DNA of 64,000 nucleotides from Ichthyophis bannanicus (GCA_033557465.1 CM066039.1:395579440-395643439); one strand, 5' to 3'; numbered from the stretch's first letter, positions 32,045 to 41,884 are shown. Numbers and translations: made by a program. The notes: generated from the letters alone by a model not told the origin.

Positions 32045-34985
32045 GAAGAAGGGGGTCCAGGAGGGAGTGCTGCCAGTGGGAGGTCGCTTAAGGCAGTTTC
32101 TTCCCGCCTGGTCCCGAGTCACATCCGATCAGTGGGTGTTAGAGGTGATCCGAGAGGGTTACGCTCTCGAGTTCACAAAGCGAGTAACCCCAGCTTTTAT
32201 TCAGTCCCCCTGCGGTCCACCAGAAAAGAAGGCGGCGGTGGAAGTCACCCTTTCAAGACTTATAGCGATGGGAGCGGTGTTGCCGGTCCCACAAGAGCAA
32301 AGAGGGTACGGTCGATACTCCATTTATTTTGTAGTTCCAAAGAAGGAAGGTTCCTTCCGTCCTATTCTGGACCTAAAGCAAATCAATTGCTGTCTCAGAG
32401 TTCCTCACTTCTGCATGGAAACCCTGAAGTCAGTGATTGTTGCCGTTCGGCAGGGAGAGTTCCTGACATCCCTAGACTTGATGGAAGCATATTTGCACAT
32501 CCCGGTCCGAGAGTCTCATCAACAGTTCCTAAGATTTGCCGTACCAAGAGGCCATTTCCAGTTCCAGGCCCTCCCTTTTGGGCTAGCGACAGCTCCCAGG
32601 ACGTTCACCAAGGTAATGGTGGTAGTGGCCGCGGCTCTTCGAAAGGAAGGAATCCTAGTCCATCCCTACCTGGACGATTGGCTGATCCGAGCAAAGTCAG
32701 AAGCGGAGAGTCACGTGGTGACTGCCAGAGTCGTGGATTTCCTCGAAGTTGAGGTGGGTCATCAATCGTGCAAAGAGCAGTTTAACGCCCACTCAGGAGA
32801 TCGAGTACCTCGGAGCTCGGTTCAACACCAGAAGGGGAAGGGTGTTCCTTTAGAAGCAGAGGTTAATCGACCTGAGGAATCTCATTTCCCGTTTCCTATT
32901 AACGAGATGCCCCTCGGCCTGGCATTACCTCCAACTGCTGGGTACCATGGCAGCACCAGTAGAAGTAGTACCGTGGGCCCAGGCTCATATGCGACCTCTC
33001 CAACGCACCCTCTTGCGGCAGTGGTCCCATCAGCATCACCCCTTATCCAGACAGATTCCCAGCCCTCCCCGGATCAGGAGGTCTCTGCGGTGGTGGAGAA
33101 GCTCAAGGAACCTGGGCTGCGGGATGCCACTCGAGACTCCTCAGTGGACTCAACTGACGACGGATGTGAGCTTAGCAGGCTGGGGCGCTCACTGCGAGGG
33201 GCAGTTCGCCCAGGGCCGCTGGACTCCGAGAGAGTCGCAGTGGTCAATCAACAGGCTGGAGTTGAGGGCAGTAACCTTAGCTCTCAGGGCCCTCGAGCTC
33301 TTGGTTTGTCAAAGGGCAGTCCGTGTCCTATCCGACAATGCCACCGCGGTGGCTTACATCAACCGTCAAGGGGGAACAAGCAGTCCGTCCTTGGAGAAGG
33401 AGGCGGATGTCCTCTTGCAGTGGGCCGAGATCCATTTGCTGGCGCTATCGGCGCAGCACGTAGCCGGAACAGACAACGTGACTGCCGATTACCTCAGCAG
33501 GTTCAGGATAGACCACAGAGAGTGGGAGCTGGCGCAGGAAGTGTTCGATCAAGTGGTTGCCCGGTGGGGGAGACCAATCATGGATCTCATGGCTCGGTAC
33601 ACGTCTGCAAAGGCGAGCCGGTTTTTCAGTCGCAGAAAGGAAAGGATGTCCGAGGGCTTGGACGCCCTGGCCCAAAGATGGCCTTCAGAGGACCTTCTCT
33701 ATGTGTTTCCTCCCTGGGCGCTCATAGGGAGGGTTCTGCGGCGGGTGGAAGCCCACCAAGGATTGGTAATTCTCATAGCCCCGGATTGGCCTCGGCGTCC
33801 TTGGTACGCAGACCTCGTGAGGTTGATGGCCGATCGGCCGTGGCGGCTTCCCTGCAAGGAGGGCCTCTTACGGCAGGGTCCAGTACGCATGCCCCACGTG
33901 CATCGGTTCTCGCTTACGGCCTGGCTATTGCAAGGGCGAGGTTCATGAAGCGGGGGTACTCGGGATCAGTAATTTTGACGTTGTTGAGCACTCTAAAACG
34001 CTCCACCTGCCTTTCTTATGTGAGAGTTTGGTGTATCTTTGAGGCCTGGTGTTCAGAGCGTCAAATCAGGCCCCTCTCAGCATCAGTCCCAGAGGTCCTG
34101 GAGTTCCTTCAGGCAGGTTTTGAGAAGGGTCTAGCGCCTAGCTCCTTGCAGGTCCAGCTGGCAGCAATCTCTTGTTATAGGGGGAAGGTCAGAGGCAAAT
34201 GTCTAGGGGTCCATTCAGATGTGGGCAGGTTTTTGAGAGCGGTTAGACGGTTATGTCCCCAGCAAAGATCCGTTATCCCCCCTTGGGACCTCAACCTAGT
34301 CTTGAATGCCTTATCTGGAGAGCCCTTCAAACCGCTGAGGAAGTCCTCCCTGAAGGACTTGACCCTAAAGACGGTATTTTTAGTAGTGATTTCCTCGGCT
34401 AGACGCGTTTCAGAGCTTCAAGCATTGTCGTCCCAACCTCCCTTTCTCTCTTTCTTTAGGGATAAGGTGGTCTTGCATACAGTTCCTTCTTTCTTACCTA
34501 AGGTCATCTCTCCTTTTCATGTAAACCAGTCGGTATCTCTGCCCTCTTTCGCAGTAAGGGATCAAATAGGGGACGGAGAGAAGCTTAGGCTTCTGGATGT
34601 GCATAGAGTGCTGAAGAGGTACCTTGCCCGCACGGCGCCTTTCTGGAAGTCCGAACGCTTATTCGTTCAATTTGGAGGGCCGTATAAGGGAGAGGCAGCG
34701 GCCAAGGCTTCCATTTCTAAGTGGATCAGGGAGGCGATTGCCTTGGCTTATATCCTCAGAGGGAAGCAGGTTCCAGGAGTTCTTAGCGCGCATTCAACTA
34801 GAGCGCAAGCAACGTCCTGGGCTGAAAATAGTTTGGTGCCGCCAATGGACATTTGTAGAGCGGCTACCTGGTCGTCCCTCCACACCTTCACCAAGCATTA
34901 TAGGCTAGATGTTCAAGGGGCGTCGGATGCCAGGTTTGGCAGCGCAGTACTTCAGTCCGGGATAACGAACCCCTCCCAGATTTAA
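32004..34985 (+). CDS. DIRS RT domain and tyrosine recombinase in one 993-codon open frame
   Basis: Residues 1-250 hold the RT: SFRPILDLKQINCCL, SLDLMEAYLHIPV, FGLATAPRTFT and HPYLDDWL, with YLDD at residues 222-225. Residues of about 250-635 are an out-of-frame reading of the RNase H and methylase-like region and probably not a real protein segment. From about residue 640 the tyrosine recombinase follows: core-binding region, SSARRVSELQAL with Arg801, SAHSTRAQA with His930 and Arg933, Trp956 and KHYRLD with nucleophile Tyr966. The recombinase is probably translated from its own internal start, as overlapping ORFs are normal in DIRS. Its catalytic residues all look intact. Confidence 0.88.
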   Translation: MGPPPPRDLENHNEKKGVQEGVLPVGGRLRQFLPAWSRVTSDQWVLEVIREGYALEFTKRVTPAFIQSPCGPPEKKAAVEVTLSRLIAMGAVLPVPQEQRGYGRYSIYFVVPKKEGSFRPILDLKQINCCLRVPHFCMETLKSVIVAVRQGEFLTSLDLMEAYLHIPVRESHQQFLRFAVPRGHFQFQALPFGLATAPRTFTKVMVVVAAALRKEGILVHPYLDDWLIRAKSEAESHVVTARVVDFLEVEVGHQSCKEQFNAHSGDRVPRSSVQHQKGKGVPLEAEVNRPEESHFPFPINEMPLGLALPPTAGYHGSTSRSSTVGPGSYATSPTHPLAAVVPSASPLIQTDSQPSPDQEVSAVVEKLKEPGLRDATRDSSVDSTDDGCELSRLGRSLRGAVRPGPLDSERVAVVNQQAGVEGSNLSSQGPRALGLSKGSPCPIRQCHRGGLHQPSRGNKQSVLGEGGGCPLAVGRDPFAGAIGAARSRNRQRDCRLPQQVQDRPQRVGAGAGSVRSSGCPVGETNHGSHGSVHVCKGEPVFQSQKGKDVRGLGRPGPKMAFRGPSLCVSSLGAHREGSAAGGSPPRIGNSHSPGLASASLVRRPREVDGRSAVAASLQGGPLTAGSSTHAPRASVLAYGLAIARARFMKRGYSGSVILTLLSTLKRSTCLSYVRVWCIFEAWCSERQIRPLSASVPEVLEFLQAGFEKGLAPSSLQVQLAAISCYRGKVRGKCLGVHSDVGRFLRAVRRLCPQQRSVIPPWDLNLVLNALSGEPFKPLRKSSLKDLTLKTVFLVVISSARRVSELQALSSQPPFLSFFRDKVVLHTVPSFLPKVISPFHVNQSVSLPSFAVRDQIGDGEKLRLLDVHRVLKRYLARTAPFWKSERLFVQFGGPYKGEAAAKASISKWIREAIALAYILRGKQVPGVLSAHSTRAQATSWAENSLVPPMDICRAATWSSLHTFTKHYRLDVQGASDARFGSAVLQSGITNPSQI
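32947..33948 (+). pseudogene. DIRS RNase H and Dam-like methylase region
   Basis: This +1 frame carries RNase H: QLTTDVSLAGWGAH (Asp), NRLELRAVTLALRAL (Glu), VRVLSDNATAVAYINRQGG (Asp) and AQHVAGTDNVTADYLSR (His/Asp). It then has the methylase-like block IMDLMARYTSAKASRFFSR ... LLYVFPPWALIGRVLRRV. RT-type homology in this frame begins upstream at about 32757, but a TAG at 32851-32853 interrupts it. A frame change at about 32735-32757 separates it from the RT frame. RNase H cannot be made as one protein with the RT from this copy. Confidence 0.88.
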
Positions 34986-35000
34986 ACTGCTCTGTTACAT

Positions 35001-35099
35001 CCCAGAAGTTAAGGGACTGGACTGAAGTGACGATAAGGAAGAAGTAATTAGTCCTTACCTGCTAATTAGTGTTCCTGAAGGAACTTGAGTCCAGTCCCT
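35001..35099 (+). repeat. DIRS internal complementary region
   Basis: 35001-35040 is the reverse complement of 29480-29519 with one mismatch. 35041-35086 is the reverse complement of the right terminus 35526-35571, and 13 further bases match the repeat with one mismatch. The two halves meet exactly where the element's ends would meet in a circle. It overlaps no coding sequence; the recombinase ends at 34985. Confidence 0.93.
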
Positions 35100-35401
35100 G
35101 ATCCCGCCCGAGTTTGGTAGTTTTCAGTTGGCGGACCGAAGACAGGTTACGGAACAAAATCGTGGGGTCTCTTGCTTAGGACCCGGAGCACGTGGCAGTC
35201 TGCGAAAAGAGGTTCAGCTGGAAAGGGGGGAAGGCCTTCGCGGCCTCAGGTAAACCTCCTCCTCCTTTCCCTTTTTCCTTTACCTCCTAGTGGAGTAAAA
35301 AAAAAATGAGTTTACTAGTTTAGGAGGTGTGTAAGTTATTGCATGTTGTCATATAGTTATAAGTTCTTTGTTATCTATCCTTTTAAGTCTGCTTTTGCAA
35401 T

Positions 35402-35571
35402 AGATTACTGGTGCCAGTGGGTGGTGCCAGGGGTATTTATACCCCACCATCATCAAAAGGATGATGGGCTCAGCCTCCAAGCTGCTGGAAGGGTTGCGCA
35501 ACCCAGAAGTTAAGGGACTGGACTGAAGTTCCTTCAGGAACACTAATTAGCAGGTAAGGACTAATTACTTC
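35402..35571 (-). repeat. Right terminal inverted repeat and terminus of DIRS
   Basis: 35402-35529 is the inverted copy of the left repeat. 35530-35571 is the right-end extension, ending CTAATTACTTC. Flanking CATTTTGG and left-flanking AATTGCAGG show no duplication. Confidence 0.93.
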
Positions 35572-35769
35572 ATTTTGGAAGGAACCCCAGTGCATGGCCT
35601 CTGTCCAGAGACTGTCCCTGCAATGAGTGCAGCAGAAGACGATGAGATGACCTTTTTGAAATCCTGCACAAGTATCTGAGGATTACATTAGGGCTCCCCG
35701 TTGTCTGTCATTTTATTTTACGTATTTTGGAAACCAATGGGAGTTCTGAGGAGAAATTTGGATGCTACA

Positions 35770-35771
35770 TG

Positions 35772-35804
<33 letters not shown>

Positions 35805-35842
35805 TATATATATAGATATATATATAGATATATATATAGATA
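35770..35842. repeat. (TA)n with TAGA interruptions
   Basis: An uninterrupted TA run is followed by TAGATATA units with a period of about 14 bp (TATATATATAGATA). This is a simple repeat. The surrounding 35572-37700 otherwise lacks repeats I recognise. Confidence 0.95.
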
Positions 35843-35959
35843 TTGTGATAAGGAAGCTTATCATAGCTCAGGAAGGAGCTATAGGAAAGGTGACGTGACT
35901 CTGAACAAGCAACCTGTCAGTTCTGGTAGAAATAAGAAAACATAATTTTCCCATAAAAG

Positions 35960-35979
35960 ACTACCAGTCCCAGAATGCA
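35960..35979 (+). promoter_or_regulatory. ZNF143/STAF-like motif
   Basis: The 20 bases ACTACCAGTCCCAGAATGCA differ at few positions from the ZNF143 consensus as I remember it (ACTACAATTCCCAGAATGC). A second, weaker match lies at 37303-37322 in the same orientation. Such motifs mark promoters or old repeats; which applies here is unknown. Confidence 0.35.
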
Positions 35980-36337
35980 CCAGGTTTCCAGCAGCCATTA
36001 GAGGAGCTGAAGTGGGGAAACGTGTGTTCAATCAGGAGGGCTATGAGGTAATCCTAAGCACTCATCACAAAGGGCAGGGCCTGATTCAGCACAGCTGCGC
36101 TGTGTTAGGGAGGAGCACTCATCTAAGCAGAATAAAGGTAGAGTTTATTCTACAGAGAAGCAGCTTGAGCTTGATCATCTTCATCATCTAGAGGATTATC
36201 AGAAGCAGAAGCCAAACCGGACGGACAGAGAGGGCAAGAAACCCTTTGGAAGAAGGAAGAGAAAAGCCTTTGGGAGGTCTAGAGGAGGCTGGAGCAGTAC
36301 GTATACTGGGAGGCATTCCAAGGGCCAGCATACACCA

Positions 36338-36760
36338 TTGGACTGGGGAAAGCCAGAGGAATGGTGCTGCAGAGCTAGGAATCTCCAGACGGTACCTGTG
36401 AGGGAGACGGCTGCACGTGGAAGGGACCCTAAGACCCGTGCCAGAAGGTATGTGAAGAGAGATCCAGTGTCCAGGGATCTGGATTGGAAGGCTGGACATA
36501 AGAACTGGACTACATACTGGCCAGGCTATATAGAGAGGAACTCTAACAGTAATGGAAGCTCAGGTATGAACACTGATCTATGCCCTAGCTATAACCTTGA
36601 AAGACAGCAGGGAAACAAGTATTCTCCTGAAAGTGCTCCATTGGGAGATTCATCTGTGCCAATCCATGATATTGAACCCATGCTTATTGAAGAAGAGGGG
36701 GTGATAGCAGATGAAGAATCTGTTTACATGGACTGCTCTCTGTCTAAACTCCTTTGGTGA
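36338..36760 (+). CDS. Hypothetical 140-residue ORF
   Basis: I do not recognise it. The first half is Arg-rich (RETAARGRDPKTRARRYVKR). The second half is acidic and ends DIEPMLIEEEGVIADEESVY before a short hydrophobic end. It starts about 360 bp after the ZNF143-like motif, and an AATAAA lies at about 36132. There is no clear Kozak context or splice structure. It could be an exon, part of an LTR element, or chance. Confidence 0.2.
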   Translation: MDWGKPEEWCCRARNLQTVPVRETAARGRDPKTRARRYVKRDPVSRDLDWKAGHKNWTTYWPGYIERNSNSNGSSGMNTDLCPSYNLERQQGNKYSPESAPLGDSSVPIHDIEPMLIEEEGVIADEESVYMDCSLSKLLW

Positions 36761-37699
36761 TTTTCTGTTATAAAGTACAGCAACCATCACAAAGAAATAC
36801 AAACTTGTTCTTTAATCTACTCAGAAAAGCTCCTGAGTAGGATTTTTAGCCACGCAGTAGAAAGCAAGCCAGCTAAGGGGTGTCAGCTGGATAACTGCTA
36901 GCAATTAAGCCTTACCTAATTGCTTGTGAGCTCTGAGAGAATCACTTCTGAATCTATGTGGGAAGATATAAGAAGTTAACCTGAAAAGAACAGTTTTTTT
37001 CTTTCTTTGTGGCTTTTGTTTGTTGTTTGATACATTGCTAAGAGATTATTAGCTAAAGCCTACAGAAAAGACCAGTTTGTTGCCAACCAGGTCTTATTTC
37101 TTTTGCTTTGATTGCCTGATAAGTTAAAATGTTGTTTTCCTGATTTTGTTTTTCCAAGTTTAACACTGAAAGCAAGTAACCTGATTTATGTGCTACCAAG
37201 CATATCTGTGTTGGGAGAAATAACCCCATAAATAAATATCTTATTGGCTTTACACTTGAGCACAACTAAATTATTGTGAGCAGCTGTGTCGGGTGTGAAT
37301 GGACTGCATTTCCCACAATCCCTTGCAAATCATATTGACATATGCACTTGCCAAGACTGTGAACATTCTCACCCAGGCAGCCGTCTGACAATATATATAT
37401 ATATATACACACAAATAATATCCAAATCTGGATTCAGATGGATAAGTCAATTACAGAAACCATCAAGCATGTGGAATTAATATTTAGCACAGTTTGGGAT
37501 TATCTTAGGATAAAGCCCCAGATACTGTAAGACTGAGTTGCTGTGGGTTGGGAAATACCTTTCAGGTGCCCACTAGAGATGAATGGGAAAAGGGCGACGG
37601 CTGTACCAGCTGCTCTACCGTCTGACCTGCTTCTGACACTGCTGCCTTGGTGGAGACTCTCTCACCAGTAAAGACCAGCAGCTGCCTCAAGCAGTCACG

Positions 37700-38565
37700 T
37701 GTTGCCATCTGAAGGGGTGTGGCCAAAGGGGTAGGACACACCCCTTTGGTGCACCGAAGGTAGAAGTATCGGGATCACCTGAAAATCCATGGACTGTGAG
37801 TATTATGGAGAAAAGGAGGAACAAAGGCTGGCGAAGGAGGGCCCTACCGACATTTTGGCTGGCGTACAGAATGGTCCAATGGCCAGACATGTGTTTCCCT
37901 TGCTGGCAAGTCAGGTTACCCCCGAGAGAGTTCTCTTATCTCCGGGAGATGAACTCCTCCACCACATCCACTTTTACCTATGTCTCCTTTTACTACGGAA
38001 TGTACTTCCAAAGCCTGTTTCCGTTTCTGAAGGGGATATTGCTAAAGCTTTTGGTGTCACAACTAAACTACATCCTCCCCCTCCCCCCCCCCCAAGCTGA
38101 AGGACATATGGGGAGCAATTAAAAGTATCGACTCCAAGTCATTAAACACAATTTGCTCACTGCGATTTTACGTGTGGAGCAGTTGAGAATCTGGTTGACT
38201 TGGAAACGCGAATGCTTATATCGGATAAATCTGTGTCTCGGTTGAATGCTCAGATGTCCTCGTGGGTAACTCTGAATGCTAATTTTGTAAAGGATTCCAT
38301 GATATTAAATACTCAACCTGAGGCACTAGAGAATACCTCAAGATCCAGGAACTTGCATCTATTGAATTTTCCCTACAGCAGAGATTTTGCTTCAGAAATA
38401 TTTTAAAGAAGTTTTGAAACTGCCAGACACTATTGAAATTATTCAAGTGTACTATGTGCCAGCTAAGGTCAGGATGTCCCCCCCCCCCCAACTCCCTAGC
38501 TCCCACTGTCAGTCAGAATCCAGCTGATTTTTTAGAGGCTTCCACACATAATATTGCTAGATAGA
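37700..38565 (+). pseudogene. L1-like ORF1, N-terminal and coiled-coil part
   Basis: Readable code includes MARHVFPLL, then DIAKAFGVTTK, a poly-Pro tract from a C run at 38084-38093, KLKDIWGAIKSIDSK, the coiled-coil SDKSVSRLNAQMSS, and ENTSRSRNLHLLNFP at about 38329-38371. The last motif is the junction of coiled coil and RRM in L1 ORF1 proteins. Code of the type LKLPDTIEIIQVYYVPAK follows at about 38418-38465. The frame changes several times. A CR1 interrupts it at about 38566, and the C-terminal part reappears at 43075. Confidence 0.65.
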
Positions 38566-38782
38566 TAGTAACATAGTAAATGACGGCAGATAAAGACCAG
38601 TGCGATCATCTAGTCTGCCCAGCTATATGGCAGGAGCAGGTGCAGCCCTCCCCATGTCTTCACCCCTCCCCATATCTTTGTTTCTTTGTTTGTTTAGGGG
38701 TGAACACACCGCTCCCCCCCCCCATCGCTCCATGTAGGACACCCCATTTGTTGAGAAATTAGATGGTTCAGTTTATTTTGAT

Positions 38783-40666
38783 TTAATCTTGTTGCTGTAA
38801 AGTGATCCACTGTCTGTCCCAGGCCACTTCGAATTCCGTCACCGTGTTTGCCCCCACCACTTCCATCGGGAGGGTATTCCAAGCATCCACCACCCCTTCA
38901 GTAAAAAAGTATTTCCTGACATTGCCTTTCAATTTTCCACCTTGCAGCTTCATGTTATGCCCTCTAGTTTTACAGCTTCCCTGTCTTTGGAAGAGGTTTG
39001 TTTGTTCATCATTTCTCTTTAAGTATTTAAAGGTCTGAATCATATCTCCCCTATCCCTCCTCTCCTCCAAAGTGTATATATTTAGGTCTTCAAGTCTCTC
39101 CTCATAAGGCTTATGACGCAGGTTCCAAATCATTTTGGTCGCCTTCCTCTGAACAGCTTCCATTCTTTTTACATCCTTTGCAAGATACGGTCGCCAAAAC
39201 TGAACACAGTATTCCAAGTGAGGCCTCACCAGTGACTTGTACAGTGGCATTTGTACCTCTTCCTTTCTGCTGGCAATTCCTCTTCGAATGCAGCCCAACA
39301 TACTGCTGGCTTTTGCCACCGCCTTGTTGCACTGTTTTGCCACATTGATATCTACAGAAATAATCACACCGAGGTCTTTCTCCTGCTCTGTGCACACCGA
39401 CCTCTCGCCCCCTATCGTGTACATTTCCCTTGGGTTTCTGCTACCCAAGTGCATGACACTGCACTTTTCCGCATTAAATCTCAATTGCCAAGCATCAAAC
39501 CATTCCTCCAGCTTTTGCAGATCCCTCCTCATGTTCAGCACTCCGTCGAGGGAGTCCACTCTGTTGCAAATTTTCATGTCATCTGCAAAAAGACAGACTT
39601 TTCCATTCAGTCCTTCAGCAATATCACTCACAAATACATTGAACAGTGCCAGGCCTAGGACTGAACCCTGAGGCACCCCGCTAATCACCTTCCTTTCATC
39701 CGAGTGAGCTCCATTTACCATCACCTTCTGTCGTCTGTCAGTCAACCAATTTCTGATCCAGTTTACCACCTTGGGACCCATCCCCAAGCTACTGAGTTTG
39801 ATAAGCCTCCTATGAGGGACAGTATCAAAGGCTTTGCTGAAATCCAGGTAGATGACATCCATCGCGTGTCCTTGATCCAGTTCTCTGGTCACCGAGTCAA
39901 AGAACTCAATGAGATTTGTCTGGCAAGATTGTCCGGTAAAACCATATTGCCTCGGATCCTGTAACCCGCTGGTTTTGAGAAAGTTCACTATTCGCTCTTT
40001 CAGGAGCGCCTCCATTACTTTTCCTGCCACCGAGGTAAGGCTCACGGACCTGTGGTTTGACACTTCTTCCCTGTCACCACTTTTGTGTAGAGGTACGATG
40101 TCAGCCATTCTCCAGTCCTGAGGAACCTCTCCTGTTTCCAAGGATCTGTTGAAAACATCCTTTAAAGGCCCTGCAAGAACCTCTCTGAGCTCTTTCAGTA
40201 TCCTGGGATGTATCCCATCCGGTCCCATGGCCTTGTCCACTTTCAGTTTTGCAAGTTGTTCTAAAACCTCATCCTCTCTGAATGGTGTGGTAACTACCTC
40301 ATTCCCATTTTTATATTTGGGAGTCACAGGTGGTCCTTCTCCAGGATTTTCTTTAGTAAAAACAGAGCAGAAGTATTCATTTAGCAATTTCGCTTTTTCA
40401 ATGTCACTTTCCACGAGTCCGTTCCCAGCACTTCTGAGTCCTGCAATTCCACCTCTGATCTTCTTCCTTTCCCGAATATACCTGAAGAAAGATTTGTCGC
40501 CACATTTCACATCTTTAGCCATCTTTTCCTCTGCCTTTGATTTTGCTATCCTTATTTCTCTTTTAGACTCTTTGAGTTGGATCCTGTATTCATTTCTGTG
40601 TTCCTCTGTTTGCAAGCTTTTGAATTTTATGAAAGCTGTGTTTTTTGCCCTTATTTGAGCAGCCAC
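38783..40666 (-). CDS. CR1 ORF2 reverse transcriptase domain, 627 codons open
   Basis: The frame covers linker and RT. GPDGIHPRILKELREV, QYGFTGQSCQTNL, MDVIYLDFSKAFDTVPH (motif A), SGVPQGSVLGLALFNVF (motif B) and VCLFADDMKICN (FADD at residues 360-363) are all present. [19 protein letters not shown] and the end block DAWNTLPMEVVGANTVTEF follow. Catalytic residues are intact. It is not joined to the endonuclease because of a stop at about 40820 and a frame change, so the copy is not autonomous. The first in-frame Met is not the natural start. Confidence 0.9.
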   Translation of the reverse strand: MAAQIRAKNTAFIKFKSLQTEEHRNEYRIQLKESKREIRIAKSKAEEKMAKDVKCGDKSFFRYIRERKKIRGGIAGLRSAGNGLVESDIEKAKLLNEYFCSVFTKENPGEGPPVTPKYKNGNEVVTTPFREDEVLEQLAKLKVDKAMGPDGIHPRILKELREVLAGPLKDVFNRSLETGEVPQDWRMADIVPLHKSGDREEVSNHRSVSLTSVAGKVMEALLKERIVNFLKTSGLQDPRQYGFTGQSCQTNLIEFFDSVTRELDQGHAMDVIYLDFSKAFDTVPHRRLIKLSSLGMGPKVVNWIRNWLTDRRQKVMVNGAHSDERKVISGVPQGSVLGLALFNVFVSDIAEGLNGKVCLFADDMKICNRVDSLDGVLNMRRDLQKLEEWFDAWQLRFNAEKCSVMHLGSRNPREMYTIGGERSVCTEQEKDLGVIISVDINVAKQCNKAVAKASSMLGCIRRGIASRKEEVQMPLYKSLVRPHLEYCVQFWRPYLAKDVKRMEAVQRKATKMIWNLRHKPYEERLEDLNIYTLEERRDRGDMIQTFKYLKRNDEQTNLFQRQGSCKTRGHNMKLQGGKLKGNVRKYFFTEGVVDAWNTLPMEVVGANTVTEFEVAWDRQWITLQQQD

Positions 40667-40818
40667 TTCTTTGGAAAACCAAATAGGTTTCCTTCTCCTC
40701 TTGTTTTTATTTACTTTTCTTACATATTTGTTGCCCCTTTTATTGCCGCCTTTAGTTTAGTCCATTGCAATTCCACTTTCCTTATCTCCTTCCACCCCGT
40801 CATCTCCTCCTTTAAGTA

Positions 40819-41580
40819 CTAGGCCATTTTATTGAAGTCAGTGTTTTTCAAGTTTAGGACTTTGAGCTTGCTATGATTGGATTGAACCTTGGCTTTTATC
40901 TCAAACCACACCGTGTGATGATCGCTGCTGCTCACAGGGGCACTCAAGCAGACATTCGACATGCTGTCACTGTTGGTGAGCACCAAATCCAGTGTTAAGC
41001 TTTCCCTGGTTGGTTCCATCACCATTTGTCTACGTAACGTATCTTGGATAGCGTCCGCAATTTTTTTGCTTCTTTCCAGATGTGCAGAAGGAGTAATCCA
41101 ATCCACATCAGGGAGATTAAAGTCACCCAATATGATCGTTTCCCCCTTTGTTGCTATCTTGGCAATATCTATAATCAAATCGTTATCTATCTCTTCAATT
41201 TGTGTCTGAGGCCTGTAAACTACAGCAATATGGATGACAGTGCCATCTCCTCTTTCCAACGCAATCCAGAGCGCTTCTTCTTTTCCCCAAGCCCCCTGCA
41301 TTTCAGTAGCTTTAATATTGGATTTGACATACAAGGCTACTCCTCCCCCTTTTCCATTTTCTCTGTCTCTTCTGAATAGATTATAGCTAGGTATGGCTAT
41401 ATCCCAATCATGCGATTCATTAAACCATGTTTCTGTAATGGCCACAATGCCTAAGTCCTTTTCCACCATTAGGGCTTCCAGGTCCGGAAGTTTGTTGGCT
41501 AAGCTTCGAGCATTTGTGCTCATTGCTTTCCAGCATTTAACTGGCTTGTGTGTATTTTGCATTGATTTTATTCTACTCAC
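40819..41580 (-). pseudogene. CR1 ORF2 apurinic-type endonuclease domain
   Basis: The 253-residue frame carries NARSLANKLPDLEALMVEK, AITETWFNESHDW, GDFNLPDVDW and SSSDHHTVWFEI. These are the Asn, Glu, Asp-Asn and Asp-His positions of the exonuclease-endonuclease-phosphatase fold that nicks the target. It ends in a TAG at about 40819-40821 where sister copies have a Lys codon (AAG). The following code to 40667 has further stops and is shifted relative to the RT frame. Confidence 0.88.
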
Positions 41581-41884
41581 TTCTTCCCAGTTGCTTTTGA
41601 TGTGTTGTTTAAAAGTGTGGTTGTTTCTGTTGTTCTGCTTTGGCAGGGGGTGACGTCCAGAACTTGACCTTCCCCGTCCGTCGCCCCCTTCTTCTAGTTT
41701 AAAGGCAAATCGACATACTGCCTGAATTTTTCACGTAGGATTCTTTTCCCTGCGACAGAGAGGTGTAGTCCATCAGCACAGTATAGTTTCTTGTTGGTCC
41801 ATGTGTTTTCCCAGTCGCCAATAAATCTGAATCCTTCTCGTTTGCACCAGGTCTGGAGCCATGTATTAAAGCTGTTAATGCAAT

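Larger units (their letters stand above)
29480..35571 (+). mobile_element. Complete DIRS tyrosine-recombinase retrotransposon (6.1 kb)
   Basis: All structural parts are present: terminal inverted repeats (29492-29619 and 35402-35529), terminal extensions, an internal complementary region at 35001-35099, a gag-like ORF, RT, RNase H with a methylase-like domain, and a tyrosine recombinase. The internal complementary region abuts inverted copies of the two ends at 35040/35041, which fixes the ends at 29480 and 35571. DIRS elements replicate through a circular DNA that the recombinase inserts without target duplications; none is seen here. The recombinase frame is intact while gag and RT-RNase H contain frameshifts and stops. 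Confidence 0.95.

Noticed and set aside
32004..34985. A genuine 993-residue RT-recombinase fusion protein
   Set aside because: The middle third is an alternative-frame reading of conserved RNase H and methylase code. DIRS recombinases are normally a separate overlapping ORF.
29480..35571. LTR retrovirus or Gypsy element
   Set aside because: The ends are inverted, not direct, repeats. There is an internal complementary region and a tyrosine recombinase in place of an integrase, and no protease or envelope is visible.
35727..35945. Tyr/Ile-rich repetitive peptide
   Set aside because: It is a translation of the (TA)n simple repeat.
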